From: Desulfobacterales bacterium
GTDB taxonomy: Bacteria; Desulfobacterota; Desulfobacteria; Desulfobacterales; JAFDCJ01
Assembly (NCBI GenBank): GCA_020345785.1
Contig: CP070771.1
Location: 3,226,141-3,249,090 of the forward strand
Direction of reading: 5' to 3'
DNA length: 22,950 nucleotides
Numbering within the stretch: position 1 is the first letter of the stretch; every line of letters begins with the position of its first letter. Positions 7,741-14,188 of the stretch are shown piece after piece. The position numbers and the translations under genes were made by a program. The notes beneath the pieces are model-generated. The model worked only from the letters and a program-made list of their open reading frames with translations, was not told where the DNA came from and made no database searches.

Positions 7741-7761
7741 GTTTCAGGTGTCAGGTGTCAG
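7741..7761. repeat. 7-bp-period array (array B)
   Basis: Three units, one GTTTCAG and two GTGTCAG, lie head to tail. The array is an inverted copy of array C at 8002-8029, 240 bases away. Confidence 0.65.
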
Positions 7762-8001
7762 CCGCTTTTCGCCGACCGTCCGGTTTTAGGAAATGGAGAC
7801 TCTAAAGAAGCCAAGGTCAAAGGTTTTAAGTAAAATCTGCCACCGTACCGCCCCGAATATCCATTTAACATTTAAAAGCATCGTTGACAAAATGTCTCTA
7901 AGCTAATACCCTCTGAAGGCTGTCTTGGGCCGGAGCCTCGTATGAAACTAAATTAAGTTTCTTATAAAATCAAACTGGCCGTGCAGCATCCAGCGGCGCC
8001 G

Positions 8002-8029
8002 CTGACACCTGAAACCTGACACCTGAAAC
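8002..8029. repeat. 7-bp-period array (array C)
   Basis: Four perfect units alternate CTGACAC and CTGAAAC. They are the reverse complements of the GTGTCAG and GTTTCAG units of array B. Confidence 0.7.
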
Positions 8030-8075
8030 CTTTTCTACAACATCCCGCCTAAAAATCCCACGAAGTGCCTGACGA

Positions 8076-8765
8076 TCATAACGCCAATGTCGATTTCAGA
8101 TCTGCAATGCTGTCAATAATGACAGTGGGCTTCTCGTTTTTTAGGGCCTCGTAACCGTCAAATCCGGTCAGCACGCCGACCGTATGCATGCCGGCGGCCT
8201 TGCCGGCCCTGATATCCACTCGGGTATCACCCACATAAGCGCATTGACCGGGCTCCAGGCCGAGCTTCCTGCTGCATTTGACCAGGGGCTCGGCATGGGG
8301 CTTTTTATTCTGCACATCGTCGGCCGTGATGACGACCTCAAGCAGAGTTTCAATGCCCACCTCTCTTAAAGGCGCAAGTTTCAGCGCCATATAATCCCTG
8401 AGAGTGGAAGTAGCCAGGGCCAGCTTCATTCCGGCGGCCGCGATATCTTTTAATACTTCTGCAGTGCCGGGAATCAATTTGACCTGCTTGCGAAACATCG
8501 ACGGTGCAATGTCGTCAATGATTGTCCGCGCGTTTTTGATCACTTCCTCTTTGCGGGGTTTCATCTCATCGGGAAGTACAAGCTCCCACTCAAATTCGCC
8601 GTCTTTCATGGCGTCCAGCAGGACTTTTTTAGAAACCGGCGGAATGCCCAGCCTTTCAAAAATGACATCGATTAATTCATAATAAATCGGCGCCGAGTCA
8701 ATCAGGGTTCCATCCAGATCAAATATGACCGCATCGACAGTCAATAGGTGATTTTCAAGGGACAA
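8076..8765 (-). CDS. HAD-superfamily phosphatase, phosphoglycolate-phosphatase-like
   Basis: The 229-residue cytoplasmic protein hydrolyses phosphate esters through an aspartyl-phosphate. All four HAD motifs are present: FDLDGTLIDS with D16 and D18, ATST around S120, the motif III Lys in NKKPHAEP (K154/K155), and GDTRVDI with D180 and D184. An alpha-helical cap of about 60 residues sits between motifs I and II, as in the Gph/beta-phosphoglucomutase branch. The start is TTG, with a GGAG six bases upstream on the minus strand. The substrate is unknown. Phenylphosphate carboxylase has a smaller HAD subunit, but this gene is about 14 kb from the UbiD gene on the other strand, so it is not assigned to that enzyme. 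Downstream it faces the gamma-glutamyltransferase gene. Confidence 0.87.
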   Translation of the reverse strand: MSLENHLLTVDAVIFDLDGTLIDSAPIYYELIDVIFERLGIPPVSKKVLLDAMKDGEFEWELVLPDEMKPRKEEVIKNARTIIDDIAPSMFRKQVKLIPGTAEVLKDIAAAGMKLALATSTLRDYMALKLAPLREVGIETLLEVVITADDVQNKKPHAEPLVKCSRKLGLEPGQCAYVGDTRVDIRAGKAAGMHTVGVLTGFDGYEALKNEKPTVIIDSIADLKSTLAL

Positions 8766-8782
8766 GGAAGTCTCCGGAATTT

Positions 8783-8852
8783 GTGAGTTGTGGGTTGTGA
8801 GTTGTATGTTGCATGTTGTGTGTTGTCAGTTGTCAATTGTCCGTTGTCCGTC
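8783..8852. repeat. Ten-unit 7-bp-period array (array D)
   Basis: Ten 7-base units in exact register fit the consensus GTNNGTT, from GTGAGTT at 8783 to GTCCGTC at 8846. The array starts 17 bases upstream of the start codon of the HAD gene. Confidence 0.75.
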
Positions 8853-8962
8853 GCCGGACAAGAGTCAATACCCGCAAGTTTTAATATGCGTAGGCTACCA
8901 GAATTTCTTGAATTCGGGGAGGTAACAAAATTTTAAATCCGGCATTGGAGTCTGTTTTTCGC

Positions 8963-8990
8963 AACGGACAATTGACCACGGACCACTGAC
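8963..8990. repeat. 7-bp-period array, inverted relative to array D (array D')
   Basis: Four units of the form NANNGAC (AACGGAC, AATTGAC, then two CACNGAC units). The first two are the exact reverse complement of 14 bases of array D (8832-8845), so D and D' bracket about 110 bases of unique sequence. D' ends 11 bases from the end of the riboflavin kinase gene. Confidence 0.7.
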
Positions 8991-9001
8991 AAACAAGGCT
9001 G

Positions 9002-9415
9002 TCAGCTATCCGCTTTCTTTGTTTTGAAAGTCAGCATAATCTCATCGCCGTCTTTCACATCCAATGCTTCTTTCAAACTTATGGGCGCAATGATTTCAAT
9101 AATATTTTTGCCATGGGCGCGCACCCCTTCAGCCGGTGCAACGATGGCCCCGGTAACCCCCATAACAGAAACAGGATAGACAAGTCCGGAGCAAAAACCC
9201 GCGTCCGGCGGCACAAGCTCCATGCCCTTCCCTTTTTGAAGCGCTTCAACAACGGGGATAGTTTCTGCTGCAATTTCAAGATTGAGGGTTCCCGGATAGG
9301 GTTTAAACCCCAACTTTATCTGACACTGCTCCACGACCCAGTCAAGCTGGGTGAAAAATGCCCCTTTTTTAACTCCACTCACAATTTTGCCGGTTATTGT
9401 TATGTTGTCGTTCAT
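9002..9415 (-). CDS. ribK: CTP-dependent riboflavin kinase, archaeal type (DUF120)
   Basis: The 137-residue protein fits the DUF120 family, whose archaeal members make FMN from riboflavin using CTP. The length is close to that of the stand-alone archaeal enzymes. Motifs seen are GKIVSGVKKGAFF (9-21, the glycine-rich nucleotide loop), LGFKPYPGTLNLEI (35-48) with the family's PGTLN signature, YPVSVMGVTGAIVAP (80-94) and a C-terminal NIIEIIAPISLKEALDVKDGDEI (104-126, quoted in two halves: NIIEIIAPISL and KEALDVKDGDEI). Most bacteria use the unrelated ATP-dependent RibF, so this suggests transfer from archaea or a supplementary enzyme. It begins seven bases after the end of the methyltransferase gene on the same strand, so the two form an operon. 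The ATG lacks a strong ribosome-binding site, consistent with translational coupling. Confidence 0.82.
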   Translation of the reverse strand: MNDNITITGKIVSGVKKGAFFTQLDWVVEQCQIKLGFKPYPGTLNLEIAAETIPVVEALQKGKGMELVPPDAGFCSGLVYPVSVMGVTGAIVAPAEGVRAHGKNIIEIIAPISLKEALDVKDGDEIMLTFKTKKADS

Positions 9416-9422
9416 TGATACT

Positions 9423-10085
9423 CTATTTTGTTAATTTTAACTTTATCTCTCCATCACCTTCTTCAATCGAATGGGATTGAAAGCCGGCTGCTTCGATCAT
9501 GGGAATCACCTGGTCGCGACGATAAACGGCGATGGGTTTATGCAAACCGAGCAGGCCGAAAAACCACAGAAAAAACCGCTCTCGAATATTGAGTGAGGCT
9601 TTCCATTTTTCTCTGTCGATAAACTGGATAATTCTTGCAGGGTCATATATCCAGGCTTCGCCGCCATTTTTCAGCACCCGATTTATCTCAATCAGGACAT
9701 TTAACGGATTTTTTAAAGAATGCAGCATACCGGTGCTGATTACCATCTCGAAAGAATTATTATTATAACGCAGTTTGGCGGCGTTTCCAACTTCGAAACT
9801 GACACGATCGGACACCCCGGCTTTTATTGCGTTACTGTTGGCCATCCGAATTAATTTTCGGCTCAAGTCAACCCCGATGATCTTGATGGCCGGTGACCGC
9901 TTCAAGATTTCAATCGGCAGATAACCCGGACCGGTGCCGAGATCAAGGATGGTGCCTTCTTTGAAATACGCTAAGATTTCCTCCGCGACCTGGCAGTAAT
10001 AGCTATCGATGGCCAATTGGGTGGCCTTCTCGTAGGATGACGCCAAAACACCGGGTATTCGCTCTATTTTAAGGAATTTATTCAT
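9423..10085 (-). CDS. Class I SAM-dependent methyltransferase
   Basis: The 220-residue protein transfers a methyl group from S-adenosylmethionine to an unknown acceptor. Motif I is ILDLGTGPGYLPIEIL (46-61). The acidic end of the next strand, IGVDLS, follows about 20 residues later, and MVISTGMLHSLKNP fits the motif II/post-II region of the Methyltransf_11/25 group. The last 60 residues (FLWFFGLLGLHKPIAVYRR..) form the variable acceptor part. No strong ribosome-binding site precedes the ATG. It is the first gene of a two-gene minus-strand unit with riboflavin kinase seven bases downstream, which hints at a cofactor-related role without proving it. An 8-bp inverted repeat lies just upstream. 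Confidence 0.85.
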   Translation of the reverse strand: MNKFLKIERIPGVLASSYEKATQLAIDSYYCQVAEEILAYFKEGTILDLGTGPGYLPIEILKRSPAIKIIGVDLSRKLIRMANSNAIKAGVSDRVSFEVGNAAKLRYNNNSFEMVISTGMLHSLKNPLNVLIEINRVLKNGGEAWIYDPARIIQFIDREKWKASLNIRERFFLWFFGLLGLHKPIAVYRRDQVIPMIEAAGFQSHSIEEGDGEIKLKLTK

Positions 10086-10094
10086 AATGACAGG

Positions 10095-10122
10095 TTAGAA
10101 GTGGCTTTACATCTACTTCTAA
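10095..10122. promoter_or_regulatory. 8-bp inverted repeat upstream of the methyltransferase gene
   Basis: TTAGAAGT (10095-10102) and ACTTCTAA (10115-10122) are perfect inverted copies around 12 bases, ten bases before the start codon. It could be an operator or a leader hairpin. Confidence 0.45.
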
Positions 10123-10148
10123 ACAATGACCGCCCGGAATGTCAATCA

Positions 10149-10188
10149 CTTTACAGTTTACAATTCTCTTTAGAATATGTAAGTAAAG
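10149..10188. other. Extended hairpin in the divergent gap
   Basis: Three helices stack: CTTTAC (10149-10154) with GTAAAG (10183-10188), TTAC (10158-10161) with GTAA (10179-10182), and ATTCT (10163-10167) with AGAAT (10172-10176) around CTTT. It lies between the divergent methyltransferase and flavin reductase genes and could act in transcript leaders. Confidence 0.4.
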
Positions 10189-10290
10189 GATCCTGGCCCA
10201 AAGAACCAGGCTTTGACTTCACCCCAGAAGGGCGGTTATGGCCGTCAGATAACCCATGCAATAATGGAATGCTTTGAGAGGAAAAAGATC

Positions 10291-10770
10291 ATGAATAGAG
10301 AAAACAATGTCTTCTACTGGCTGCCGTGCTCGGTGGTTTTTGTAAGCACGGCCCACGGCGAAATGCGAGACATCATGACGGCCACGGCCATGTTTGTTTC
10401 CGAAAAAGAGCCCCTGCTGGCAATCAGCGTTGCGCAGGGCCATCTCACGGAAAAATTGATCCGGCAATCCGCAAAATTTACCCTGGTTATTGCCGGAGAT
10501 GGACAAAAAGAGCTGGCCATAAAGGTCGGCAGCGTTAAAGGCGATGCCGCGGATAAGTTTCAAAAATTTTCCATCAAATCAATTGCCGGGACACCGAGCC
10601 AGGCGCCCATCCCCGATGGGGCCGCCGCCTGGATGGTTTGCAATGTCGAGAGCAGTCATGAAATTAAGGGATACCGCATTTTTGTCGGACGGGTAGTTGC
10701 TCAGCAGGACACGGGGAAACCGCCGCTGGTCTGGCATAAAGATGCATTTTTCGCCCTGAAGCCGGTGTGA
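10291..10770 (+). CDS. Flavin reductase-like, FMN-binding protein
   Basis: The 159-residue product fits the flavin reductase-like domain, a split beta-barrel that binds FMN and uses NAD(P)H or ferredoxin as donor. Typical stretches are the start FYWLPCSVVFVSTAHG, then MTATAMFVSEKEPLLAISVAQG, where the flavin phosphate and ring normally bind, and the C-terminal HKDAFFAL. The frame is open back to 10213, but the ATG at 10291 is preferred: GAGAGGA (10276-10282) lies eight bases before it and homology begins here. Related proteins in anaerobes serve as electron carriers or reduce flavins for partner enzymes. A riboflavin kinase gene lies nearby on the other strand. No operon partner is evident. 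Confidence 0.82.
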   Translation: MNRENNVFYWLPCSVVFVSTAHGEMRDIMTATAMFVSEKEPLLAISVAQGHLTEKLIRQSAKFTLVIAGDGQKELAIKVGSVKGDAADKFQKFSIKSIAGTPSQAPIPDGAAAWMVCNVESSHEIKGYRIFVGRVVAQQDTGKPPLVWHKDAFFALKPV

Positions 10771-10836
10771 GGTCAGACAGACGACCCGTCTTCGCTCTTC
10801 GAGCTTCGCCGCGGCACGCAGAGGGCAGGGGATTGT

Positions 10837-10899
10837 GAAGTCCGAAGTCGGAATGCGGATTGCGGAAGGGGGAAAGATAGGACAGAAGACAGAGGACAA
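10837..10899. repeat. Nine-unit 7-bp-period array (array E)
   Basis: Six units starting GAA/GAT (GAAGTCC at 10837, GAATGCG at 10851) run straight, in the same register, into three AGGACAG-type units (10879-10899). One array thus contains two unit families without a phase break. Confidence 0.65.
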
Positions 10900-10944
10900 C
10901 CCAGTCGCCGGCCACCGAGGTTATCCAACTTGAGAGCCCGGACG

Positions 10945-10967
10945 GTTTGATCGAAAAAGAAACTAAT
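10945..10967. repeat. 23-bp direct repeat, copy 1
   Basis: GTTTGATC followed by an A-rich stretch and AAAGAAACTAAT. It matches 12373-12395 at 21 of 23 positions. Both copies follow a C/G-rich stretch in an intergenic gap, one before and one after the first UPF0261 gene. Confidence 0.6.
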
Positions 10968-11068
10968 CAGTCCCAGTGAAGTTTCATATGAGATGGAAGA
11001 GCACATATGAAAGTTTTATTGTGGCTGTCGCCCCCAACATATAAACAACTGCAGCAGGTTTTAGAATA

Positions 11069-12280
11069 ATGGACACAAACAGTACAGTGATCGTACTTGG
11101 AACTTTTGATTCGAAGGCAGAGGAACACCTTTTTCTGATGCGGAAAATCGAGCAAAGGGGATTCCAGACGCTGACCATCAATGTCGGAACAAAATCACCT
11201 TCTCCGGTCAAGGTGGATCTGGATCTCTTCGACTCCGTCAATTCATATGGCAAAACCTTTTACGAGGATCGTGACGCGGCTATTAGAACCATGCTCAATG
11301 AGGCCAAAATCCTGATCAAACTTCTTTATCAGGAGGGCAAAGTCGCTGGGATCATCTCGGCCGGGGGCGGCACGGGAACCCATATTTGTACGACGATTAT
11401 GCGTGAGCTGCCGCTGGGGGTTCCCAAGGTGATGGTGTCTACCGTGGCTTCGCGCGATATGTCGGGTACTGTTGCCACCAAAAATATTACCATGATGCAC
11501 AGTGTCGCAGACCTGCTGGGCATCAACAGCATATCCGGCAAAATCCTTGACCAGGCCGCCGGCGCCGTATGTGGTATGGTCCAGAGTCGGTGGCAGCCGA
11601 CAAAGGAAAAAAAACGCATTGCCCTGCCCTTTTTCGGTTTTATCACGACCGGGGCTGAATTCACACGGCAGGCGCTCGAATCAAAAGGGTATGAGGTGAT
11701 CGCTTTTCATGCCAACGGAACCGGCGGCATGGCGATGGAAGAGCTGGCGGCCGAAGGATATTTTGACGGAATTCTTGATCTGGCAACGCATGAGCTGGCG
11801 GATCAGCTGCTGGACGGCTATTGCGGTGCCATCGGACCGCGCAGGTATGAACCTGTTCCGGGAAAGTCGATCCCACGCCTGGTGGTGCCCGGTGGTCTGG
11901 ATTGCGCGGTTTTGGAATTTACCCGCAACAGTATACCCGACCAATACAGGGATCGTAAAATTTTCTTTTACGACTTTCGCTCCGCAATCCGACTGAATAT
12001 TGATGAAACGACCTATTTAGCAAACCAGCTGGCAGAAAAATTAAACCGCGGCGCAGCCGATGTAAAGGTCCTGATACCACAGCGAGGGTGGTCTGAAGCC
12101 GACCGCCAAGACGGACCCTTGTACGACCCTGATACGAACAATTTTTTTACCGCAAGGTTAAAAGAAAGTCTCGATCCTCAAATTGAGATCCACGAAGTTG
12201 ATCATCACATAAATGATGAAGCATTCGGCCTGATTGCAGCCGAGATGATGGATGGGATGGTTCGAAAAAGGGAGGGTTAA
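11069..12280 (+). CDS. UPF0261 / Tm-1-like ATP-binding protein (first copy)
   Basis: The 403-residue protein matches the UPF0261 family, named for the N-terminal domain of the tomato Tm-1 virus-resistance protein. Visible family features are VIVLGTFDSKAEEHLFL (7-23), glycine-rich SAGGGTGTH (97-105), VPKVMVSTVASRD (118-130), FFGFITTG (normally MFGVTTP), FHANGTGGMAMEEL and GILDLATHELAD. The fold is two Rossmann-like domains. The bacterial function is not established, though members often sit in catabolic clusters. No good ribosome-binding site is seen before the ATG. The stop codon overlaps the start of a repeat-like GGTT-rich stretch. A second copy lies 1.9 kb downstream. The fourth and fifth motifs depart slightly from the common form, so the two copies may have different substrates. 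Confidence 0.85.
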   Translation: MDTNSTVIVLGTFDSKAEEHLFLMRKIEQRGFQTLTINVGTKSPSPVKVDLDLFDSVNSYGKTFYEDRDAAIRTMLNEAKILIKLLYQEGKVAGIISAGGGTGTHICTTIMRELPLGVPKVMVSTVASRDMSGTVATKNITMMHSVADLLGINSISGKILDQAAGAVCGMVQSRWQPTKEKKRIALPFFGFITTGAEFTRQALESKGYEVIAFHANGTGGMAMEELAAEGYFDGILDLATHELADQLLDGYCGAIGPRRYEPVPGKSIPRLVVPGGLDCAVLEFTRNSIPDQYRDRKIFFYDFRSAIRLNIDETTYLANQLAEKLNRGAADVKVLIPQRGWSEADRQDGPLYDPDTNNFFTARLKESLDPQIEIHEVDHHINDEAFGLIAAEMMDGMVRKREG

Positions 12281-12372
12281 AAGGTTCAGGGTTAGTAGGT
12301 TTCGGGTGTCCCCTCTTCGCCTTCCAGGCTGCGGAGGGCAGGCAGCCCAGCATCTGGCCGCCGAAAGCGAGA

Positions 12373-12395
12373 GTTTGATCAGAAAAGAAACTAAT
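12373..12395. repeat. 23-bp direct repeat, copy 2
   Basis: It differs from copy 1 at 10945-10967 only by GA/AG at two adjacent positions. It runs directly into array F. Confidence 0.6.
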
Positions 12396-12430
12396 GAACA
12401 TCGAACATTGAACGTCGAACATCGAATAAT
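12396..12430. repeat. 7-bp-period array (array F)
   Basis: Five units of the form GAACATC, GAACATT, GAACGTC, again GAACATC, then GAATAAT, in exact register. Confidence 0.7.
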
Positions 12431-12468
12431 GACGTCGCTGCACTCCACAAAAAATTAGGAGGAAAAAG

Positions 12469-12951
12469 ATGACATTATCAATGTTGAAAAAGGAAAGATT
12501 ACATATTGCAATATTTTTATTCTCAATCACTATAGTCGCCCTCAGCGGTTGTTCTACCTCAAATTACGGGCAGCTAAAATCAGATAAAGAAGTCACGCAA
12601 GCTTTTGAAAGCTATCAGATTTTGCCGAACCACAAATATTACTACAGGGGATCGTCCAGCAGGCCGATAGCCATTGTCGGAATTAAGGAAAATTACCAGC
12701 TGAACTCCAATCTTTGGATTGAAATCGATCCGAAATCAAACGATTTCCGAACTCTGATAAAAAAAGTTTCACTCCAGGGTTCGGGTGGTACCACCCAGCC
12801 TTGGGGATTCGTCATTTTAGACCGTTCAGGCAGGGATGTCGGGGTATGGTATTCAGCGATTCGGGCAGCGGCAGTTGAAATAAATGACAATGGCCAGATA
12901 GTTAACCTATCACCTCTAAGCCTAGTGGCGACGGGAGATCAGAAGCGGTAA
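12469..12951 (+). CDS. Putative lipoprotein of unknown function
   Basis: The 160-residue protein has a basic start (MLKKER), a hydrophobic core (13-25) and a clean lipobox LSGC with the lipidated Cys at 28. It is therefore exported and membrane-anchored. The mature part (133 residues) has a YYYRGSSSRPIAIVGIKENY stretch and mixed charged strands near GFVILDRSGRDVGVWYSAI. I do not recognise the family. A strong AGGAGG (12457-12462) lies six bases before the ATG, so the start is firm. It is flanked upstream by repeats. Downstream, only five bases separate its end from that of an opposite-strand lipoprotein gene. Base composition is AT-richer than the UPF0261 gene before it. Confidence 0.7.
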   Translation: MTLSMLKKERLHIAIFLFSITIVALSGCSTSNYGQLKSDKEVTQAFESYQILPNHKYYYRGSSSRPIAIVGIKENYQLNSNLWIEIDPKSNDFRTLIKKVSLQGSGGTTQPWGFVILDRSGRDVGVWYSAIRAAAVEINDNGQIVNLSPLSLVATGDQKR

Positions 12952-12956
12952 TGGGA

Positions 12957-13622
12957 TCATGTTCCGCCTGATTGATCAGAAATGGTGATATTTTCGTCAA
13001 ATTGGTTGGCGAACTCCCGTATGAATCGTATTTGCTCATCACTGAGAACGCTGCCATTTTGCGGAAGCGCTTGGCATTCATTGACGCCCTGAATGTACCT
13101 GATGTAGATCCTGTGATAGCGGTCTATGAGCCTGCCGACTCCGATTTCAAGACCGCAGCGATACTGCTCAATGCTAATCCCTTTTTGCCTGACGGCGCCA
13201 AAGATTTGCGCAGGAAATTCGGGAAGCGCTCTTATGTATACTTCCCAGGTTCTGCCGTCGATGGGTTTTCTACCTTTTTGAATCACTGCCATATTTTTCG
13301 TCAATTCATCCTGAGGCACCTGAAAGGCATTCGAATGCCCGCGGGTGTGAGTTTCTATCAGAACGATCTTGTTTATACCGGGATGGGTGAATATATGAAA
13401 TTCTCTTTTGGTAGGGTCGTTAACAACCCCCATTTTATCCTTCTTTACGGTCCCTGATATATTCACATAATCTAGATTCGGATGAACTTTCACGGCTACC
13501 GGCCCGTAGGAAAAAACATTGTTTTCGGATACCTGACGTGCCGTGAATGTTTTCACAGGTTCCTCTTCCATGATACAACCAACGATAAATACCGCCATCA
13601 GTAGGGCTTCAATTTTTCGCAT
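12957..13622 (-). CDS. Putative lipoprotein of unknown function
   Basis: The 221-residue product starts MRKIEALLMAVFIVGC, a short signal peptide with lipobox IVGC (Cys 16), so it should be lipid-anchored. The frame is open further upstream to 13748, but that extension overlaps a ferredoxin remnant in another frame and would bury the signal peptide. A GGGAAG lies a few bases before the ATG at 13622. The mature part carries predicted strands (YVNISGTVKKDKMGVV, HIFTHPGINKIVLIETH) and a basic GRTWEVYIRALPEFPAQIFG segment; the family is not recognised. It begins 14 bases after the stop of the ferredoxin fragment on the same strand, so it once followed that gene in an operon. It faces the plus-strand lipoprotein gene. 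Confidence 0.7.
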   Translation of the reverse strand: MRKIEALLMAVFIVGCIMEEEPVKTFTARQVSENNVFSYGPVAVKVHPNLDYVNISGTVKKDKMGVVNDPTKREFHIFTHPGINKIVLIETHTRGHSNAFQVPQDELTKNMAVIQKGRKPIDGRTWEVYIRALPEFPAQIFGAVRQKGISIEQYRCGLEIGVGRLIDRYHRIYIRYIQGVNECQALPQNGSVLSDEQIRFIREFANQFDENITISDQSGGT

Positions 13623-13636
13623 AGCGTTCTTCCCTA

Positions 13637-13840
13637 TCAAAGGAAAATCTGCGTAAACGGCTGCTCGTTGATAGTTCTGACGCGCTGCCGGATATGTTCC
13701 TCGATTTTCGTCAGGCTGACGGCCGGTTCGATGGCATCTTCCGGGCACAGCCTGATGCAGTTAAAGCAGTCGAAACAGTTCTGATCGATCCGGGGATAGG
13801 GATTCAGATCAATCGTTTTTTTTGTTGACCAACCGAATGA
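13637..13840 (-). pseudogene. Remnant of a 4Fe-4S ferredoxin-type protein, C-terminal fragment
   Basis: On the minus strand, just upstream of the lipoprotein gene, an open frame without any ATG, GTG or TTG encodes a clear 4Fe-4S cluster motif, CFDCFNCIRLCPEDAI. It continues as EPAVSLTKIEEHIRQRV and ends in PFTQIFL and a TGA at 13637-13639. An in-frame TAA lies at 13841-13843. This looks like the C-terminal end of a longer ferredoxin-domain protein whose front has been lost. The other two minus-strand frames just upstream carry no matching sequence, so a simple frameshift does not explain it. The antisense and extension frames are ruled out by the cysteine motif seen here. Confidence 0.75.
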
Positions 13841-13843
13841 TTA

Positions 13844-14188
13844 TATGATTAATCGCAATCAGCGGCCACTAGCAGAGCTGGGGGTATGAGGAAAGTCCCG
13901 GGTATGAGCCGGTAACACGATCTGCCGCTGGTCCCTGATATGTATAAAGAATTTCGGCTGCATCATACGTTTTTCCGGCTAAAGAATTCCCTCTTGAAAT
14001 TTTATAATATGCTTTAAAAAAAACAACAAACCAAATTGAAGGCCCAAGACCGATGTTTGCGATTCTTTCCCGTATTTAGTCAGGTTTTCGAAGAGTATCG
14101 ACAGCACTTTCTCCATACACAAACACAACATTGCAATCCCGTCAATTTAAAAACAGCAACTTGCCAATGAAAATACAAGGAGGAGAGT
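13844..14188. other. Intergenic region between ferredoxin remnant and second UPF0261 gene
   Basis: No gene is supported. A possible structured RNA (13860-13930) is listed separately. A perfect TATAAT stands at 14003-14008, but the bases 17 upstream (TAAAGA) are a poor -35, so a promoter for the UPF0261 gene is only possible. Confidence 0.5.
13860..13930 (+). other. Possible structured RNA element
   Basis: CAGCGGC (13860-13866) pairs perfectly with GCCGCTG (13924-13930), closing a 57-base loop that contains GAGGAAAGTCC (13888-13898), identical to conserved region I of RNase P RNA. The rest of RNase P RNA is not visible, so it is not called as rnpB. Confidence 0.3.

Larger units (their letters stand above)
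7715..8075. other. Intergenic region between convergent genes
   Basis: No gene is seen. Two 7-bp-period arrays, inverted copies of each other, lie near its ends (7741-7761 and 8002-8029). Between them is unique sequence with a near-palindrome GAAACT-AAATTA-AGTTTC. No clear T-tailed terminator is visible for either flanking gene. Confidence 0.55.

Noticed and set aside
8076..8765. HAD phosphatase as the delta subunit of phenylphosphate carboxylase
   Set aside because: It is about 14 kb away, on the other strand and larger than that subunit; generic HAD features explain it.
8783..8990. CRISPR-like array
   Set aside because: The repeats are 7 bases long and contiguous, with no 25-40-base repeat/spacer alternation and no cas genes in the window.
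12972..13457. 161-codon plus-strand frame opposite the minus-strand lipoprotein
   Set aside because: The minus-strand frame has a signal peptide with lipobox and a ribosome-binding site; the plus-strand frame has neither and lacks family features.
13623..13748. N-terminal extension of the minus-strand lipoprotein
   Set aside because: It overlaps the ferredoxin remnant in another frame and would place a lipobox signal peptide 43 residues inside the protein.
13888..13898. RNase P RNA gene
   Set aside because: Only an 11-base conserved word and a nearby GGTAAC match; the 3' partner strand and the rest of the roughly 350-base RNA are not found before the next gene.
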